61,036 nucleotides of DNA from Paracidovorax citrulli (lineage in GTDB: Bacteria; Pseudomonadota; Gammaproteobacteria; Burkholderiales; Burkholderiaceae_C): contig NZ_FNEY01000028.1 of assembly GCF_900100305.1 (NCBI RefSeq), forward strand, positions 13,497 to 74,532, written 5' to 3'. The position numbers were made by a program, and so were the translations under genes. The notes under the pieces are model-generated. The model was given only the letters and a program-made list of their open reading frames with translations. It ran no database searches and was not told the origin of the DNA. Positions 40,541 through 50,584 of the stretch are shown piece after piece (the stretch's first letter is position 1; each line of letters starts with the position of its first letter).

Positions 40541-41845
40541 ATGCAGCTTTCCGCCCCCGCCCCGGACTCCCCGCCCGACGCCACCGCCATGCGTGCCTCC
40601 GCGCCGCCGCCCGCGGGCGACCCGCCCGCCGAACCACCGCCCGCCGGGGATCCACCGCCGGCCTCGCCGCCGGCAGGCGACCCGCCCGCGCCGGCCCCCG
40701 GCCCGGCGGAGCCTCCGCCGCCACCGGCAGGCGCCTCGCCACCGCCCCCCTTCGTGCTGCACATGCCCGTGGATGTGCGCAACCTGTCGCTCGCCCTGCT
40801 GGCGCTCTTCGCCGCCGTGGCCCTCCTGCACTGGGCCAGCGCCGTCTTCATTCCATTGATGTTGAGCCTGCTGCTCACCATCGCGCTGCAGCCCATCGTG
40901 ACGGCGCTGCGGCGCTGGTACATCCCGCGCTGGCTCAGTGCCGGCGTTCTGCTGCTGGGCATCGTCGGCGGCCTCGGCGGCACGGCCTGGTCGCTCTCCG
41001 ACGGCGCGGCCGAACTGGTGGACTCGCTGCCCGTGGCCGCGCGCAAGGTACGGGATGCCATGCGGACGAACATGCGCGGGCCGAGCCCGCTCGACACCAT
41101 GCAGAAGGCCGCCAGCCAGATCGAGCAGGCCGCCACCGAAAGCATCCCGCCCCAGACGCGGCGCGGCGTGCAGCGCGTGGTGATCGAGCGCGCGCCCTTC
41201 AACATCCGCGATTACGTATGGACCGGCACCGTGGGCCTGGTATCGGCCGCGGGCCAGCTCACCGTGGTGGTCTTCCTCACCTTCTTCTCGCTGGCCTCGG
41301 GCAACCTCTTCCGCCGCAAGCTGGTGCGCATCGCGGGCCAGAGCCTCGAGCGCCGCAAGATCACCATGGAAGTGCTCGACGACATCACCGGACAGATCCA
41401 GCGCTACCTGCTCGTGCAGGTGGCCACCAGCGTCCTGGTGGGCATCGGCACCGGCGTGGCCTATGCCCTGCTCGGGCTGGAGAACGCGGCCGTCTGGGGC
41501 GTGGTGGCCGGCGTGCTCAACCTCGCTCCCTACGTCGGCTCCATCGTCGTGACGGGCGCCTCCGCCCTCGTCGCCTTCCTGCAGTTCGGCACCGTGGACA
41601 TGGCCCTGGCCATCGGCGGCGCATCCCTGCTCATCCACACCATCGTAGGCAACCTGCTCACCCCCTGGCTCACCAGCCGCACCAGCCGCATGAGCCCCGT
41701 CGCGGTGTTCGTCAGCGTGCTGGCCTGGGGATGGCTGTGGGGGTTGTGGGGAGTGTTGCTGGGGATTCCGGTGATGATGGTGGTGAAGGCTGTCTGCGAT
41801 CGGGTGGAGGATCTGAGGCCTATCGGGGAGTTGTTGGGGGATTGA
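40541..41845 (+). CDS. AI-2E/PerM family membrane permease
   Basis: 434 aa. A cytoplasmic N-terminal tail of about 70 residues is almost entirely Pro/Ala/Gly with PPAGDPP-type repeats. It is followed by about seven or eight membrane helices with family motifs (HWASAVFIPLMLSLLLTIALQPIV, TFFSLASGNLFRRKLVRIAG, GLENAAVWGVVAGVLNLAPYVGSIVV, VGNLLTPWLTSRTSRMSPVAVF). Family members export AI-2 or act in Na+/H+ exchange; the substrate here is unknown. The last about 35 codons turn to G-rich wobble usage (TTG, GGG, GAT, AGG), and the stop abuts foldback repeat B. Confidence 0.92.
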   Translation: MQLSAPAPDSPPDATAMRASAPPPAGDPPAEPPPAGDPPPASPPAGDPPAPAPGPAEPPPPPAGASPPPPFVLHMPVDVRNLSLALLALFAAVALLHWASAVFIPLMLSLLLTIALQPIVTALRRWYIPRWLSAGVLLLGIVGGLGGTAWSLSDGAAELVDSLPVAARKVRDAMRTNMRGPSPLDTMQKAASQIEQAATESIPPQTRRGVQRVVIERAPFNIRDYVWTGTVGLVSAAGQLTVVVFLTFFSLASGNLFRRKLVRIAGQSLERRKITMEVLDDITGQIQRYLLVQVATSVLVGIGTGVAYALLGLENAAVWGVVAGVLNLAPYVGSIVVTGASALVAFLQFGTVDMALAIGGASLLIHTIVGNLLTPWLTSRTSRMSPVAVFVSVLAWGWLWGLWGVLLGIPVMMVVKAVCDRVEDLRPIGELLGD

Positions 41846-42398
41846 GGGTTTTTGTTTTGAGGGCGGGGGCCGGGTCTCGGCCCGGCGGCCGAGTCACTTT
41901 CTTTCGCTTCGCCGAAAGAAAGTAACCAAAGAACGGGGTCGCATCCAGCAGGGATGGGGAGCACTCGGGCCTTCGCGTTGCTCGGCCTCCAGGCCATCGC
42001 AGCGCTCGGCAAAAAGCCCCAGCGCTCCGCCCCGAGAAAAACGGTGCGCGGTGCGCAGCACTCGCGCACCAAGGGCCGAGCGAAGCAATGGCCCGTATGC
42101 TCCACCCCGCCCTCGTGGCTGCGCCGAGGAGCGCAGGGCGCGGGGCGGGCAGGCGTGCCGCAGGACACGCCTGCTTCGTGATCTGGCTCGCCGTGGTTGT
42201 CCGAGCGCAGCGCGCCAGCGCGAAGCGAGTTCCACGGCGCCGCCCCGCGACCGAGCACCGCAGGCTGCCCCCTTCGCCCCTGCGGGGCGAAGGGGGACGC
42301 AGACACCAGGGCTCGCCTTTTCTTTGCCTACTTTCTTTTGGCGAAGCAAAAGAAAGTAGGTGCGCCGCCGGGCGCACATCCCGGCCCCGGGAAAAAAA
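41846..42398. repeat. Composite foldback repeat, copy B
   Basis: About 550 bp. Shares with copy A the left hairpin ACTTTCTTTCG/CGAAAGAAAGT (41896-41923), the middle block (about 42043-42185), the 13-bp stem CCCCCTTCGCCCC/GGGGCGAAGGGGG (42268-42296), the right hairpin ACTTTCTTTT/AAAAGAAAGT (42330-42357) and the right end with CCCGG/CCGGG and an A-run. The long inverted left arm of copy A is missing. A 23-bp segment (41931-41953) matches 25764-25786 of copy A in inverted orientation with one mismatch. It fills the whole gap between the convergent stops of the PerM-type gene and yccS. Confidence 0.88.
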
Positions 42399-44606
42399 TC
42401 ACCCCAACAACTCCCGCACAGCCCCCTCGATCGCCCCCATCTGCCCACACACCAGCGCCAGCTGCGTCAGCAGGATGCGCAACGTCTCCGCCGGCACTTC
42501 CCCCGCACCACCATCCCCCCGCAGCGCCATGGCATCCGCCGCCTGTTCCAGCGCGGCCGCCAGCGCCTCCAGCCGCGCCACCGCATGCGCCCCGGCCTCC
42601 TGGGCCAGGTCCGCGGCAGGGCCCGCAGGCCCCGCCCGGTGCGCGCCCAGGGCGGAGAGATAGCTCAGCAAGGTGTGCGAGGCCACCAGCATGCGCATGC
42701 CGGCCAGCGAATGCGATCGCACGTGGCGCGGCTCCTGCAGCAGGTGCGAGAGGGTCGTGGAGAACGCCGCATCCGCGTTGTGCGCGTTGCGCCGCGCGAG
42801 CCGGTAGTCCAGGTCGTCGGACTTGCCGGTGGCGTACTGCGAGAGGATCTCGCGCAGGTAATGGGCATGCGCGGCCAGGGCCTGGGCCGCCACGGCCGCC
42901 AGGCGGCGTCCCTGCCAGTCCGGCAGCACCCACAGCATCGCCACCGCGGCGATGGCACTGCCGATCATGGTGTCCAGCAGGCGCGGCAGGATCAGCCCGT
43001 TCGCCGCGCCGGTGGCCTGGTTGAAGCACATGAGCACCAGCAGCGTGATGGCGGCCGTGGCCGTCAGGTAATGCGTGGTGCGGGTGACGAAGAACAGCAC
43101 CCCCGCGGCCACCGCGAAGAGCGCCTGCAGCGGCAGGCTCGGGAACAGGCGCAGCAGCGCCCAGCCCACGACCAGGCCGACGGCCGTGCCGGCGATGCGC
43201 TGCGCCACGCGCGCCAGCGTCGCGCCGTACGTGGGCTGGCACACGAACAGCGTGGCCAGCGGGATCCAGTAGCCATGCACGGGATCGATCAGTTGCATCA
43301 CGCCGTGGCCCGCCGCCAGCGCCAGGGACAGCCGCACCGCGTGCCGGAAGAGTGGCGAGCCGCGGTGCAGTTGCACCCGCACGCGGCCCCAGGCGTCGGC
43401 CAGCGAGCGCGGGGAGCGGTCCAGCAGGCTGCTGTCCCCCGCCCGCTCCCCGCCGTCGGGATGGGTCGCGGCATCGAGTTGCGCGTCCAGCGTGCCGAGA
43501 TTGCGCGCCAGCGCGCGCAGGCTGCGCAGGGGGCGCTGCCATTCGGCCCGGCCCTGGGCTTCCAGGTAGGCGATCGCGTCGCGCAGATCGGCCATGGCCC
43601 GCGCCACCGCCCCGTCCCGCTCGAAGGGCTGGTGCATCTGCAGCGCCTGGGCGATGCGCGCGCATTCCACGCCCTGCAGCTGCAGCACGCGCTGGCAGCG
43701 GTAGAGCACGTCGCTGTGGAACAGCACGTCCGCCCATTCGTTGTAATGGTGGTGCGAGGAACTGGCGCGCTCGTGGATGTCCTGCGCGATGAAGTAGAGA
43801 TTCAGGTGCCTCAGCATCCGCCCCGTGGGCAGGGCACGCGCGCCGGCGCCCCAGCGGCTGAAGATGCTTTCCTTGGTGGCATTGAGGGCCGCCACCAGGC
43901 GGCCGTTCGTCTGCGCCAGCGCCAGGCGCCGCCGCTCCACGTCCACGCCGCGCACCGGCTCGAACAGGCTGGCCTTGAGCCGCAGGTAGGCGCCCAGCTG
44001 GTCGTAGAGCCCCGCCAGGTTCTGCCGCACGCGCTGGTGCGGGAACGCCGCGCACCACACCAGCGACAGCAGCGCATACCACGCCGCGCCGGACAGCAGC
44101 AGCAGCGGTACATGCCAGGGGCCGCCGGCCGGCACGTGCCCGGCCACCGTCCCCGGAGACGCGCTGATGGCCGCGTAGAGCGCCAGGATCACGGTCGCCG
44201 ACGCGATGGCCCGGTAGCGCTCGCCGATGGCGCCCAGCATCGTGAAGCCGAAGGTGGAACATGCCAGGCCCGCCACGAACCAGGCCGGATGCGGCAGCAG
44301 CAATTGCACCGAGAACGCCGCGAGCGCGAAGCACGCGAGCATGACCCACACCGCGCGCAGGCGCCCGCGCCAGCTGTCGTCGGTTTCTGCCAGCGCGCTG
44401 GCGATGATGCCCAGGAAGAGCGGCGTCACCAGCGCCACCTGGTCGCGCCACCAGCACAGCGCCATCGCGCCGCTCAGCGCGATGAAAACGCGCAGGCTGT
44501 AAACGAAGGCGTCCTGCGCCCACAGCCGGCGCAGCCAGCCGGCACGCCCGCGCTCCGCCGCCTGGCCGGCCGCCGCCATCGTGGTTGTCGTTGTTCTCGG
44601 TTCCAT
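42399..44606 (-). CDS. yccS: YccS/FUSC-family inner-membrane protein
   Basis: 735 aa with two membrane-helix blocks (about residues 35-190 and 415-540) separated by a large cytoplasmic domain, the layout of YccS/YhfK. Markers: LFLGIIASALAETDDSWRGRLRA, ERASSSHHHYNEWADVLFHSDVLYRCQRVL, HGYWIPLATLFVCQPTYGATLARVAQRIAGT. Related FUSC proteins are implicated in efflux of aromatic acids; a role here is not established. It follows ppc on the same strand (79-bp gap). The 3' end has G-rich wobble codons and its stop touches repeat B. Confidence 0.9.
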   Translation of the reverse strand: MEPRTTTTTMAAAGQAAERGRAGWLRRLWAQDAFVYSLRVFIALSGAMALCWWRDQVALVTPLFLGIIASALAETDDSWRGRLRAVWVMLACFALAAFSVQLLLPHPAWFVAGLACSTFGFTMLGAIGERYRAIASATVILALYAAISASPGTVAGHVPAGGPWHVPLLLLSGAAWYALLSLVWCAAFPHQRVRQNLAGLYDQLGAYLRLKASLFEPVRGVDVERRRLALAQTNGRLVAALNATKESIFSRWGAGARALPTGRMLRHLNLYFIAQDIHERASSSHHHYNEWADVLFHSDVLYRCQRVLQLQGVECARIAQALQMHQPFERDGAVARAMADLRDAIAYLEAQGRAEWQRPLRSLRALARNLGTLDAQLDAATHPDGGERAGDSSLLDRSPRSLADAWGRVRVQLHRGSPLFRHAVRLSLALAAGHGVMQLIDPVHGYWIPLATLFVCQPTYGATLARVAQRIAGTAVGLVVGWALLRLFPSLPLQALFAVAAGVLFFVTRTTHYLTATAAITLLVLMCFNQATGAANGLILPRLLDTMIGSAIAAVAMLWVLPDWQGRRLAAVAAQALAAHAHYLREILSQYATGKSDDLDYRLARRNAHNADAAFSTTLSHLLQEPRHVRSHSLAGMRMLVASHTLLSYLSALGAHRAGPAGPAADLAQEAGAHAVARLEALAAALEQAADAMALRGDGGAGEVPAETLRILLTQLALVCGQMGAIEGAVRELLG

Positions 44607-44685
44607 TCACGCTGCCTTCGCCGGTGTCCGTGCACGGCGCCATCGCGCGCCGGCACCATCGCGAGCAAGAAGCAGGCCCGCGCCC

Positions 44686-47541
44686 TCAGCCGGTATTGCG
44701 CAGACCCGCCGCTATGCCGTTGATGCAGATGTGGATACCGGTCTGCACGCGCTCGCTGCCCTCGCCCGCGCGCCAGCGCCGCACCAGTTCCACCTGCAGG
44801 TGGTGCAGCGGATCGATGTAGGGGAAACGGTGGCGGATCGAGCGCGCCAGGGCCGTGTTGTGGGCCAGCCGCTGCCGGTCGCCGGTGATGCGCGCCAGCG
44901 CATCCACCGTGCGCTGCCATTCGGCCTCGATGGCACCGAACACCTTGCGCCGCAGGCGCGCGTCCGCCACCAGTTCGCTGTAGCGCGACGCCAGGGCCAG
45001 ATCGCTCTTGGCCAGCACCATGTCCATGTTGGACAGCAGCGTGCGGAAGAACGGCCACTGCCGGTACATCTTCTGCAGCAGCGCCATGCGGGCCTTGGGA
45101 TCCTCGCCCGCGGCCTTCACGAAGGCCTCCACGGCCGATCCGAAGCCGTACCAGCCCGGCAGCGTGAGCCGGCACTGGCCCCAGCTGAACCCCCAGGGGA
45201 TGGCGCGCAGGTCCTCGATCTTCTGGCTCGGCTTGCGCGAGGCCGGGCGCGAGCCGATGTTGAGCTCGGCGATCTCCCGGATCGGCGTGGAGTTGAAGAA
45301 ATAGTCGGCGAAGCCCGGCGTCTCGTACACCAGCGCGCGGTAGGCCGCCATGCTCGCCTGCGAGAGTTCGGCCGCGGCCTCGTGGAAGGCCTTGGTGGCA
45401 GGCTTGGTGGGCTGCAGCAGCGTGGCCTCCAGCGTGGCCGCCACCAGCGTCTCCAGGTTGCGCCGGCCGATCTCCGGGTTGGCATATTTGGAGGCGATCA
45501 CCTCGCCCTGCTCGGTCAGGCGGATCTGCCCGCGCACCGTGCCGGGCGGCTGCGCCAGGATGGCCTGGTAGCTCGGGCCGCCGCCGCGCCCCACCGTGCC
45601 GCCGCGGCCGTGGAAGAGCCGCAGGCGGATGCGGTGCCGCGCCTCCAGCGCGTCGAACAGCTCCACCAGCGCGATCTCGGCGCGGTACAGCTCCCAGTTG
45701 CTGGTGAAGATGCCGCCGTCCTTGTTGCTGTCCGAGTAGCCCAGCATGATGTCCTGCTCGGCCCCGCCGCGCTGCACCATCGCCGCGAAGCCCGGCACCT
45801 CGTAGAGCGCGCGCATGATGGGCTGGGCGTTGCGCAGGTCGCCGATGGTCTCGAAGAGCGGCACCACGATCAGGTCGGCGCGGGCATCGGCCCCGTCCAG
45901 CGTGCCGTGCATCAGGCCCACTTCCTTCTGCAGCAGCAGCACTTCCAGCAGGTCGCTCACCGTCTCGGTGTGGCTGATGATGTAGTGCCGGATGGCCTGG
46001 GCGCCGTAGCGGTCGCGCATGCGCCGCGCCGTCTCGAAGATGGCGATCTCGCCGCGCGTGTGCTCCGAGTATTCCGCGCCCACCACGCGCAGCGGCCGGG
46101 CGTCGCACAGCAGGCGCACCAGCAGGGCCTGGCGCGCATCTTCCGGCAGGGCCGCGTAATCAGCCTCGATCCGGGCCGTGGCCAGCAGCTCCGCCACCAC
46201 GCGCTCGTGCTGGTCGGAGCTCTGCCGCAGGTCCACCGTGGCCAGGTGGAAGCCGAACACCTCCACGGCCCGCACCAGCGGATGCAGCCGCTGCGCCGCC
46301 AGCGGCGCCCCGCGGTGCGACCGCAGCGAGGCCTCGATGACGCGCAGGTCCGCCAGGAACTCCGAAGCGTCGCCGTACGGGTTCTGGGGCGCCACGGCAT
46401 GGCGCGCCGCCTCGCCGCCCGTCAATTCGCGCAGCGTCGCCGCCAGCCGCGCATAGATGCCGGTGAGCGCGCGGCGGTAGGGCTCGTCCTGGCGGTGCTC
46501 GCTGGTGTCGGGCGAGCGTTCGGCCAACTGTTGCATCTCCGGAGAGACCTGCACGAGCCGGGCCGACAGCGACAGCTCGCCGCCCAGGTAGTGCACCTCG
46601 GTCAGGTAGTGGCGCAGCGCCACCTCGGCCTGGCGGCGCAGTGCGAGCGCCAGCGTGTCGGCGCTCACGTTGGGATTGCCGTCGCGGTCGCCGCCGATCC
46701 ACTGGCCCATGCGCAGGAAGCTCGCCACCGGCTGGCTGCCCAGCGCCCGCTCCAGGTCCTCGTACAGGCGCGGGATCTCGCGCAGGAAGGTCGATTCGTA
46801 ATAGGAGAGCGCGTTCTCGATCTCGTCGGCCACCGTGAGCTTCGAATAGCGCAGCAACCGGGTCTGCCACAGTTGCGCGACGCGGGCGCGCAGCCGCGCC
46901 TCGTTGGCCGCCAGCTCGCGCGGCGTGAGCGCATCGCGCGCGGACTTGTAGAACAGCCCCCGCGCCTGGATCTCGTCGCGCTCGGCCAGCAGTTCGGCGA
47001 TGTCGCGCTCCGCGTCCAGGATGCTCTTGCGCTGCACCTCCGTCGGGTGCGCGGTCAGCACCGGCGACACGTAGCTGCGTGCCAGCGTCTGCGCCACGGC
47101 GCGCGGCGCGATGCCCGCCCAGCGCAGCCGGGCCAGGGCCACCTCGATGCTGCCTTCCTGCGTGCTGCCGGCGCGCTCGTGCACGGTGCGGCGGCGGATG
47201 TGGTGCCGGTCCTCGGCGAGGTTCGCCAGGTGGCTGAAATACGTGAAGGCGCGGATCACGCTCACCGTCTGGTCGCCCGACAGGCCCTTGAGCAGCTTCT
47301 TGAGCGCCTTGTCCGCCTCCTGGTCCGCATCGCGGCGGAACGCCACCGACAGCTTGCGCACCTGTTCCACGAGGTCGTAGGCGGCCACGCCCTCCTGCTC
47401 GCGGATCACGTCGCCCAGGATGCGCCCGAGCAGGCGGATGTCCTGGATCAGCGGCTGGTCCTTGTCGGCGCGGCGTCCGGGCGACGGCGAGGCCTGGGGT
47501 TCGGGCGCGGTGTCGGTCTTGCGGGAAGGCGTCGCATTCAT
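44686..47541 (-). CDS. ppc: Phosphoenolpyruvate carboxylase
   Basis: 951 aa; converts PEP and bicarbonate to oxaloacetate, replenishing the TCA cycle. Catalytic His165 in [16 protein letters not shown], the [10 protein letters not shown] motif, [29 protein letters not shown], and the C-terminal [11 protein letters not shown] are all present, so the enzyme is full length. AGGAG ribosome site before the ATG at 47541. Divergent from hemC with 110 bp between, which must hold both promoters. Confidence 0.97.
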   Translation of the reverse strand: MNATPSRKTDTAPEPQASPSPGRRADKDQPLIQDIRLLGRILGDVIREQEGVAAYDLVEQVRKLSVAFRRDADQEADKALKKLLKGLSGDQTVSVIRAFTYFSHLANLAEDRHHIRRRTVHERAGSTQEGSIEVALARLRWAGIAPRAVAQTLARSYVSPVLTAHPTEVQRKSILDAERDIAELLAERDEIQARGLFYKSARDALTPRELAANEARLRARVAQLWQTRLLRYSKLTVADEIENALSYYESTFLREIPRLYEDLERALGSQPVASFLRMGQWIGGDRDGNPNVSADTLALALRRQAEVALRHYLTEVHYLGGELSLSARLVQVSPEMQQLAERSPDTSEHRQDEPYRRALTGIYARLAATLRELTGGEAARHAVAPQNPYGDASEFLADLRVIEASLRSHRGAPLAAQRLHPLVRAVEVFGFHLATVDLRQSSDQHERVVAELLATARIEADYAALPEDARQALLVRLLCDARPLRVVGAEYSEHTRGEIAIFETARRMRDRYGAQAIRHYIISHTETVSDLLEVLLLQKEVGLMHGTLDGADARADLIVVPLFETIGDLRNAQPIMRALYEVPGFAAMVQRGGAEQDIMLGYSDSNKDGGIFTSNWELYRAEIALVELFDALEARHRIRLRLFHGRGGTVGRGGGPSYQAILAQPPGTVRGQIRLTEQGEVIASKYANPEIGRRNLETLVAATLEATLLQPTKPATKAFHEAAAELSQASMAAYRALVYETPGFADYFFNSTPIREIAELNIGSRPASRKPSQKIEDLRAIPWGFSWGQCRLTLPGWYGFGSAVEAFVKAAGEDPKARMALLQKMYRQWPFFRTLLSNMDMVLAKSDLALASRYSELVADARLRRKVFGAIEAEWQRTVDALARITGDRQRLAHNTALARSIRHRFPYIDPLHHLQVELVRRWRAGEGSERVQTGIHICINGIAAGLRNTG

Positions 47542-47651
47542 GCAGAAGGTCTCCTGGGGCGCGCGCACGACGGGCAGGTGCTGCGGCGCAGCATGCTAGC
47601 ATCCCCGCCAGGCCTGCCGAGCCTTCCGCCCGCCCGGCCTGGAACACCGCG

Positions 47652-48608
47652 ATGCATCCCTCTCCCCCCCCCACGACCTCCGCCGCCTCCGGCCTTCCTC
47701 CCATCGTCATCGCCACGCGCGAAAGCCGCCTCGCGCTCTGGCAGGCCGAGCACGTGCAGGCCCTGCTGCGCGCGCGCGGCCACGCCGTCGAACTGCTCGG
47801 CATGACCACCCAGGGCGACCGGATCCTCGACCGCACCCTGTCCAAGGTGGGCGGCAAGGGCCTCTTCGTGAAGGAACTGGAAGTCGCCCTGGAGGAAGGC
47901 CGCGCCCACGTGGCCGTGCATTCGCTCAAGGACGTGCCCATGGAGCTGCCCGAGGGCTTCGAGCTGGCCTGCGTGATGGAGCGCGAGGATCCGCGCGACG
48001 CGTTCGTCTCGCCCCGCCATGCCTGCCTCGCCGACCTCCCCCAGGGCGCCGTGGTGGGCACCTCCAGCCTGCGCCGGCAGGTGCTGCTGCAGGCGCTGCG
48101 CCCCGACCTCGTCATCCAGCCGCTGCGCGGCAACCTCGACACCCGCCTGCGCAAGCTCGACGAAGGCCAGTACGACGCCATCGTGCTGGCGGCCGCGGGC
48201 CTCAAGCGCCTGGGCCTGGAAGGCCGCATCCGCGCCCTGTTCGAGCCCGACGAAATGCTGCCGGCCGCCGGCCAGGGCGCGCTGGGCCTGGAGGTGCGAT
48301 CCGAACGCCATGACCTGCTGCAGGCGGTGGCACCGCTCGCCCACCAGGCCACCTGGCTCTGCGTGGCCGCCGAGCGCGCCGTGAGCCGCGCCCTGGGCGG
48401 CAGCTGCTCCGTGCCGCTGGCGGCCCATGGCCGCTGGACGGACGCCGGCACGCTGCGCCTGGACGGTGCCTGGGGCGACCCCGAAGGCATCCGCCCCCTG
48501 GTGCGGGTGCAGATATCCGCGCCGGTCGCCTCCCTGCCCGAAGCCGAAGCGCTCGGCTCCGCCGTCGCGGCGCGGCTGCGCGCGGACGGCGCGCAGATCC
48601 CGGCCTGA
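47652..48608 (+). CDS. hemC: Porphobilinogen deaminase (hydroxymethylbilane synthase)
   Basis: 318 aa. [63 protein letters not shown] and [30 protein letters not shown] are classical; Cys252 in GGSCSVPLA binds the dipyrromethane cofactor. First gene of hemC-hemD-hemX-hemY. Confidence 0.97.
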   Translation: MHPSPPPTTSAASGLPPIVIATRESRLALWQAEHVQALLRARGHAVELLGMTTQGDRILDRTLSKVGGKGLFVKELEVALEEGRAHVAVHSLKDVPMELPEGFELACVMEREDPRDAFVSPRHACLADLPQGAVVGTSSLRRQVLLQALRPDLVIQPLRGNLDTRLRKLDEGQYDAIVLAAAGLKRLGLEGRIRALFEPDEMLPAAGQGALGLEVRSERHDLLQAVAPLAHQATWLCVAAERAVSRALGGSCSVPLAAHGRWTDAGTLRLDGAWGDPEGIRPLVRVQISAPVASLPEAEALGSAVAARLRADGAQIPA

Positions 48609-48642
48609 CCGCCGCGTCCGCACACCGAGCCCCATCCACCCC

Positions 48643-49482
48643 GTGCACCGCGCCCCCCCGCCTGCGGCCCCGCGCCGCGCCATCGTCACCCGCCCGGAGC
48701 GCGACGCCACGCAGTGGGTCGTGCACCTGCATGCGCGCGGCATCGATGCCGTCGCCCTGCCCCTCATCGCCATCCGCGGATGCGCCCGTCCCGAGGCCCG
48801 CGCGGCACTGCAGGCAGCGCGCGAGGCGTGGCCCCGCTGGCGCGCGGTCATGTTCGTGAGCAGCAACGCGGCCCACTATTTCTTCGATCCGCCAGGAACG
48901 GGCGCCGCGCTGTTCGCCGGCGACCCGGCCGCGCTGCCGCGGATCTGGGCGCCGGGCCCCGGCACCGCCCAGGCGCTGCGGCAGGCCGGCGTGCCCGCAG
49001 AAGCCATCGACCGGCCCGCGCCCGACGCCACGCAGTTCGACTCCGAAGCCCTCTGGGCACAGGTGGCGCCGCAGGTGCGGCACGGCGGCCGCATCCTCAT
49101 CGTGCGCGGCGCGCAGGCCGACGGCGACGGCTCGGACACCGTGGCGGGCACCGGCCGCGATTGGCTCGCGCAGCAGATCGCCGCGGCCGGCGGGCAGGCC
49201 GAATTCGTCGCGGCCTACGAACGCGGCGCCCCCGACCTCGGCGCGGAGCAGTTGGCCCTCGCCCGCGCCGCGGCCACGGACGGCTCGCTGTGGCTCTTCA
49301 GCAGTTCCGAGGCGGTGGCGCATCTGGGCGCAGCGCTGCCCGGACAGGACTGGTCCGGCGCGCGCGCGCTCGCCACCCATCCCCGCATCGCGCAGGCCGC
49401 GCAGGACGCCGGATTCGGGGCCGTGCGCCAGTGCCGCCCGGCCCTGAACGACGTGGTCGCATCGATAGAATCCCACCCATGA
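48643..49482 (+). CDS. hemD: Uroporphyrinogen-III synthase
   Basis: 279 aa; closes hydroxymethylbilane to uroporphyrinogen III. Family pattern: RRAIVTRPERDATQWVVHLHARGIDAVALPLIAI, VMFVSSNAAHYFF, GPGTAQALRQAGVPAE, GRILIVRGAQADGDG and LWLFSSSEAVAHL. GTG start at 48643, the only sensible initiation codon after hemC (34-bp gap). The stop overlaps the hemX start (ATGA). Confidence 0.93.
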   Translation: MHRAPPPAAPRRAIVTRPERDATQWVVHLHARGIDAVALPLIAIRGCARPEARAALQAAREAWPRWRAVMFVSSNAAHYFFDPPGTGAALFAGDPAALPRIWAPGPGTAQALRQAGVPAEAIDRPAPDATQFDSEALWAQVAPQVRHGGRILIVRGAQADGDGSDTVAGTGRDWLAQQIAAAGGQAEFVAAYERGAPDLGAEQLALARAAATDGSLWLFSSSEAVAHLGAALPGQDWSGARALATHPRIAQAAQDAGFGAVRQCRPALNDVVASIESHP

Positions 49483-50561
49483 GTTCCGAGCCCACCCACG
49501 CACCTTCCGCGCCTCCCGCAGGCCCGGCGCCCCAGGCCTCCGGCGTGCAGCGCGCCGTGCTGACGCTGCTCGGCGTCGTGGCCGTCGCAGGCCTCGCGAC
49601 CAGCGTCATGCTGTGGCAGCGCCTCGGCAGCATCCAGGAACAGCTCGCGCGCCAGTCGGCCGATGCCGGCGCGCAGTCCATCGAGGCCCGCACCCTCGCC
49701 AACCAGGCGCTGGACATGGCGCGCGACGTCTCGGCGCGCATCGCCGTGAACGAAACCCGCGTGAGCGAAGTCGCCCTGCAACGCAGCCAGCTCGAGGAAC
49801 TCATGCAGAGCCTCTCGCGCTCGCGCGACGAGAACCTGGTGGTGGACATCGAATCCGCGCTGCGCCTCGCGCAGCAGCAGGCCCAGCTCACCGGCAGCCT
49901 GGAGCCCGTCATGGCCGCGCTCAAGAGCGCCAGCCAGCGCATCGAGCGGGCCGCGCAGCCGCGCCTGGCCCCCGTGGCGCGCGCCATCGGCCGCGACCTC
50001 GACCGCGTGGGCTCGGCGCAGGTCACCGACACGGCCGGCCTGCTGGCCCGCCTGGACGACCTCATGCGCCAGGTGGACGAACTGCCCCTGCAGAACGCCG
50101 TGGCCCAGGCCGCGGCCACGCGGCGCATGAATGCCGCCGCCCGCCCGTCCGAGGGCCCGGCCGCGCCCGGAGCCGACGGCGCCCTGCCCTGGTGGCAAGC
50201 CGCGCTGCAGCGCGGCTGGGAAGTCGTGCGCGACGAGGCCCGCCAGCTGCTGCGCGTCACCCGCATCGACCGCCCGGAAGCCATCCTCATCGCCCCCGAT
50301 CAGGCCTTCTTCCTGCGCGAGAACCTCAAGCTCCAGCTGATGAACGCCCGCCTCGCGCTGCTGGCGCGCCAGTACGAATCGGCGCGCGCAGACCTCTCCG
50401 CCGCCAACAACGCCCTGGGCCGGTACTTCGATCCCGCATCGCGCCGCACGCAGACAGCGGCCACGGTGCTGCAGCAGGCGCAGGTCCACCTCAAGGGCGC
50501 CGCCCTGCCCACGCTGGACGAAACCTTCGCCGCGCTGGCCACCGCCGCCGCCGGCCGCTGA
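49479..50561 (+). CDS. hemX: HemX-like membrane protein (uroporphyrinogen-III methylase-like N-terminal family)
   Basis: 360 aa; Pro/Ala-rich cytoplasmic N-terminus, one membrane helix (about residues 25-45, VLTLLGVVAVAGLATSVMLW), then a long helical periplasmic domain with coiled-coil character (EEQLARQ-type heptads, LQRSQLEELMQSLSRSRDENLVV) and a conserved C-terminal block (LIAPDQAFFLRENLKLQLMNARLALLARQ). It lacks SAM-methylase motifs despite the historical name. Lies between hemD and hemY in the usual order. Confidence 0.92.
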   Translation: MSSEPTHAPSAPPAGPAPQASGVQRAVLTLLGVVAVAGLATSVMLWQRLGSIQEQLARQSADAGAQSIEARTLANQALDMARDVSARIAVNETRVSEVALQRSQLEELMQSLSRSRDENLVVDIESALRLAQQQAQLTGSLEPVMAALKSASQRIERAAQPRLAPVARAIGRDLDRVGSAQVTDTAGLLARLDDLMRQVDELPLQNAVAQAAATRRMNAAARPSEGPAAPGADGALPWWQAALQRGWEVVRDEARQLLRVTRIDRPEAILIAPDQAFFLRENLKLQLMNARLALLARQYESARADLSAANNALGRYFDPASRRTQTAATVLQQAQVHLKGAALPTLDETFAALATAAAGR

Positions 50562-50584
50562 CCCGCGCAGGAGACCACCCACCC

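Noticed and set aside
49613-50584. In-frame open extension of several hundred codons upstream of hemY.
   Set aside because: Overlaps hemX in another frame; hemY starts at 50585, where its membrane helix and ribosome site are found.
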